From NCBI GenBank assembly GCA_003152015.1, contig PLZF01000054.1:25184-89183 (forward strand): a DNA stretch of 64,000 bases, read 5' to 3'. The notes under the pieces are model-generated. The model searched no databases and was not told the DNA's origin. It worked only from the letters and a program-made list of their open reading frames with translations. The translations under genes and the position numbers were made by a program. Shown here piece by piece: positions 63,483-64,000 of the stretch (the first letter of the stretch is position 1; every line of letters begins with the position of its first letter). Origin of the DNA: Acidimicrobiaceae bacterium (lineage in GTDB: Bacteria > Actinomycetota > Acidimicrobiia > Acidimicrobiales > RAAP-2).

Positions 63483-64000
63483 TCACCGACCCGTCGGTCC
63501 GCCGCCGGCCGTGGCCGACGCCCCGTTGCTCGATGAAAGTGTCGCCGTCACCGTCAGTTGGGCCTGGCCGCGATACACGCCGATCTTCACGCTCTGTCCC
63601 GGATGATCTCCCTGGATGGTCCGTTGCAGCTGATCGGCACCGGTCACGGCTTTCCCGGCAAAGGTGGTGATGACGTCACCTTGCTGCAGTCCGGCGACAT
63701 CGGCGGGAGAACCAGCTTGCACCTGGGTCACAATGGCCCCCTGGGTGGGGACGAAGTTGTAGGCGCTCCGCAGCTGGGCCGTCAGCGTTTCGATGCTCAC
63801 GCCGAGGAATCCGACCTCAGGGTTGATCGTGTGATTCCTCAGGCCAGGTAGCAGGCCGGTGATCTTGTTGGCCGGGATGGCGAAGCCGATGTTCTGAGCC
63901 TGAGCGCTCCCATTCGAGCTGGCGGCCACCGCGGTATTCATGCCGATCACCTTGCCCGAGCTGTCGACCAGTGGCCCTCCGGAGTTGCCGGGGTTGATGG
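63483..64000 (-). CDS. HtrA/DegP-like serine protease, C-terminal part (cut by window end)
   Basis: The gene runs off the right edge. The visible part starts INPGNSGGPLVDSSGKVIGM, containing the catalytic Ser of trypsin-like HtrA proteases, then NIGFAIPANKITGLLPGLRN, and a PDZ domain (GAIVTQVQAGSPADVAGLQQ, GDVITTFAGKAVTGADQLQR). It ends with a short Ser/Gly tail. N-terminal membrane anchor and His/Asp lie beyond the window. Confidence 0.92.
   Translation of the reverse strand, partial: INPGNSGGPLVDSSGKVIGMNTAVAASSNGSAQAQNIGFAIPANKITGLLPGLRNHTINPEVGFLGVSIETLTAQLRSAYNFVPTQGAIVTQVQAGSPADVAGLQQGDVITTFAGKAVTGADQLQRTIQGDHPGQSVKIGVYRGQAQLTVTATLSSSNGASATAGGGPTGR

Overview
The window is chromosomal DNA from a high-GC actinobacterium, most likely a member of the Acidimicrobiia. 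Three things point there. First, the core gene order from 25.2 to 45.8 kb (HAD phosphatase, tlyA, nadK, recN, pyrG, NUDIX, xerD, scpA, scpB, rluB, cmk, der) matches the mycobacterial Rv1692-Rv1713 neighbourhood. Second, there is a Ddn-type deazaflavin (F420) protein and an Rv1828/Rv1830-type MerR regulator beside glycine-cleavage genes. Third, [15 protein letters not shown] cell-surface proteins and many apparently leaderless promoters are present. No rRNA, CRISPR array or intact insertion sequence was seen. One tRNA gene, tRNA-Pro(GGG), is present.

Layout. 0.4-4 kb: a GMC-oxidoreductase remnant, then a class III aminotransferase, SCP2-like protein and APC permease operon that looks like amine or amino-acid uptake and transamination. 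4-10 kb: a decayed, gene-poor stretch holding an NlpC/P60 repeat protein, a lipoprotein and several gene fragments. 9.8-17.7 kb: a nitroreductase, a luciferase-like monooxygenase and a complete five-gene oligopeptide-type ABC importer. 18.5-26 kb: an SDR, a membrane protein, a GT-C glycosyltransferase, a PAP2-type lipid enzyme, a DoxX-Rieske fusion, a fatty-acid desaturase and a HAD phosphatase, many of them envelope or lipid genes. 26-45.9 kb: the housekeeping block covering rRNA methylation, NAD kinase, DNA repair, CTP synthesis, chromosome segregation, aromatic amino-acid biosynthesis (aroH, tyrA, aroA), cmk, plsC, ispH, a DUF512 radical-SAM protein and der.

46-49.7 kb is an accessory patch. 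It carries a tyrosine-recombinase remnant, a secreted GH43-like protein, a frameshifted HEPN-like gene and two coupled genes of unknown function, and it ends at tRNA-Pro and its terminator. 50-53.3 kb: gamma-carbonic anhydrase, CorA, and a tightly coupled minus-strand set (antibiotic-biosynthesis-monooxygenase-like protein, DUF2889-like protein, COG4315-type lipoprotein) followed by a small Ser-Ile-Gly triplet-repeat protein. A perfect 26-bp palindrome separates this set from a divergent MerR gene. 53.5-58.6 kb: MerR, a small PD-(D/E)XK-like protein, gcvT, gcvPA and gcvPB without gcvH. 58.6-64 kb: a Ddn-like protein, SCO1, a class II aldolase, a second lipoprotein of the same family as the one at 6.8 kb, small zinc-binding proteins, a nitroreductase and the C-terminal part of an HtrA-like protease cut by the window edge.

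The most interesting signals are four. At least ten unrelated genes share a TAnnnT-N6-start codon arrangement, the signature of leaderless mRNAs, and this fixes several start codons. The coupled monooxygenase/DUF2889/lipoprotein/triplet-repeat cluster faces a MerR regulator across a perfect palindrome. The DoxX-Rieske protein is an unusual fusion. The degraded island next to tRNA-Pro carries integrase and HEPN-like relics. Function calls come from reading motifs by eye; no database search was possible.
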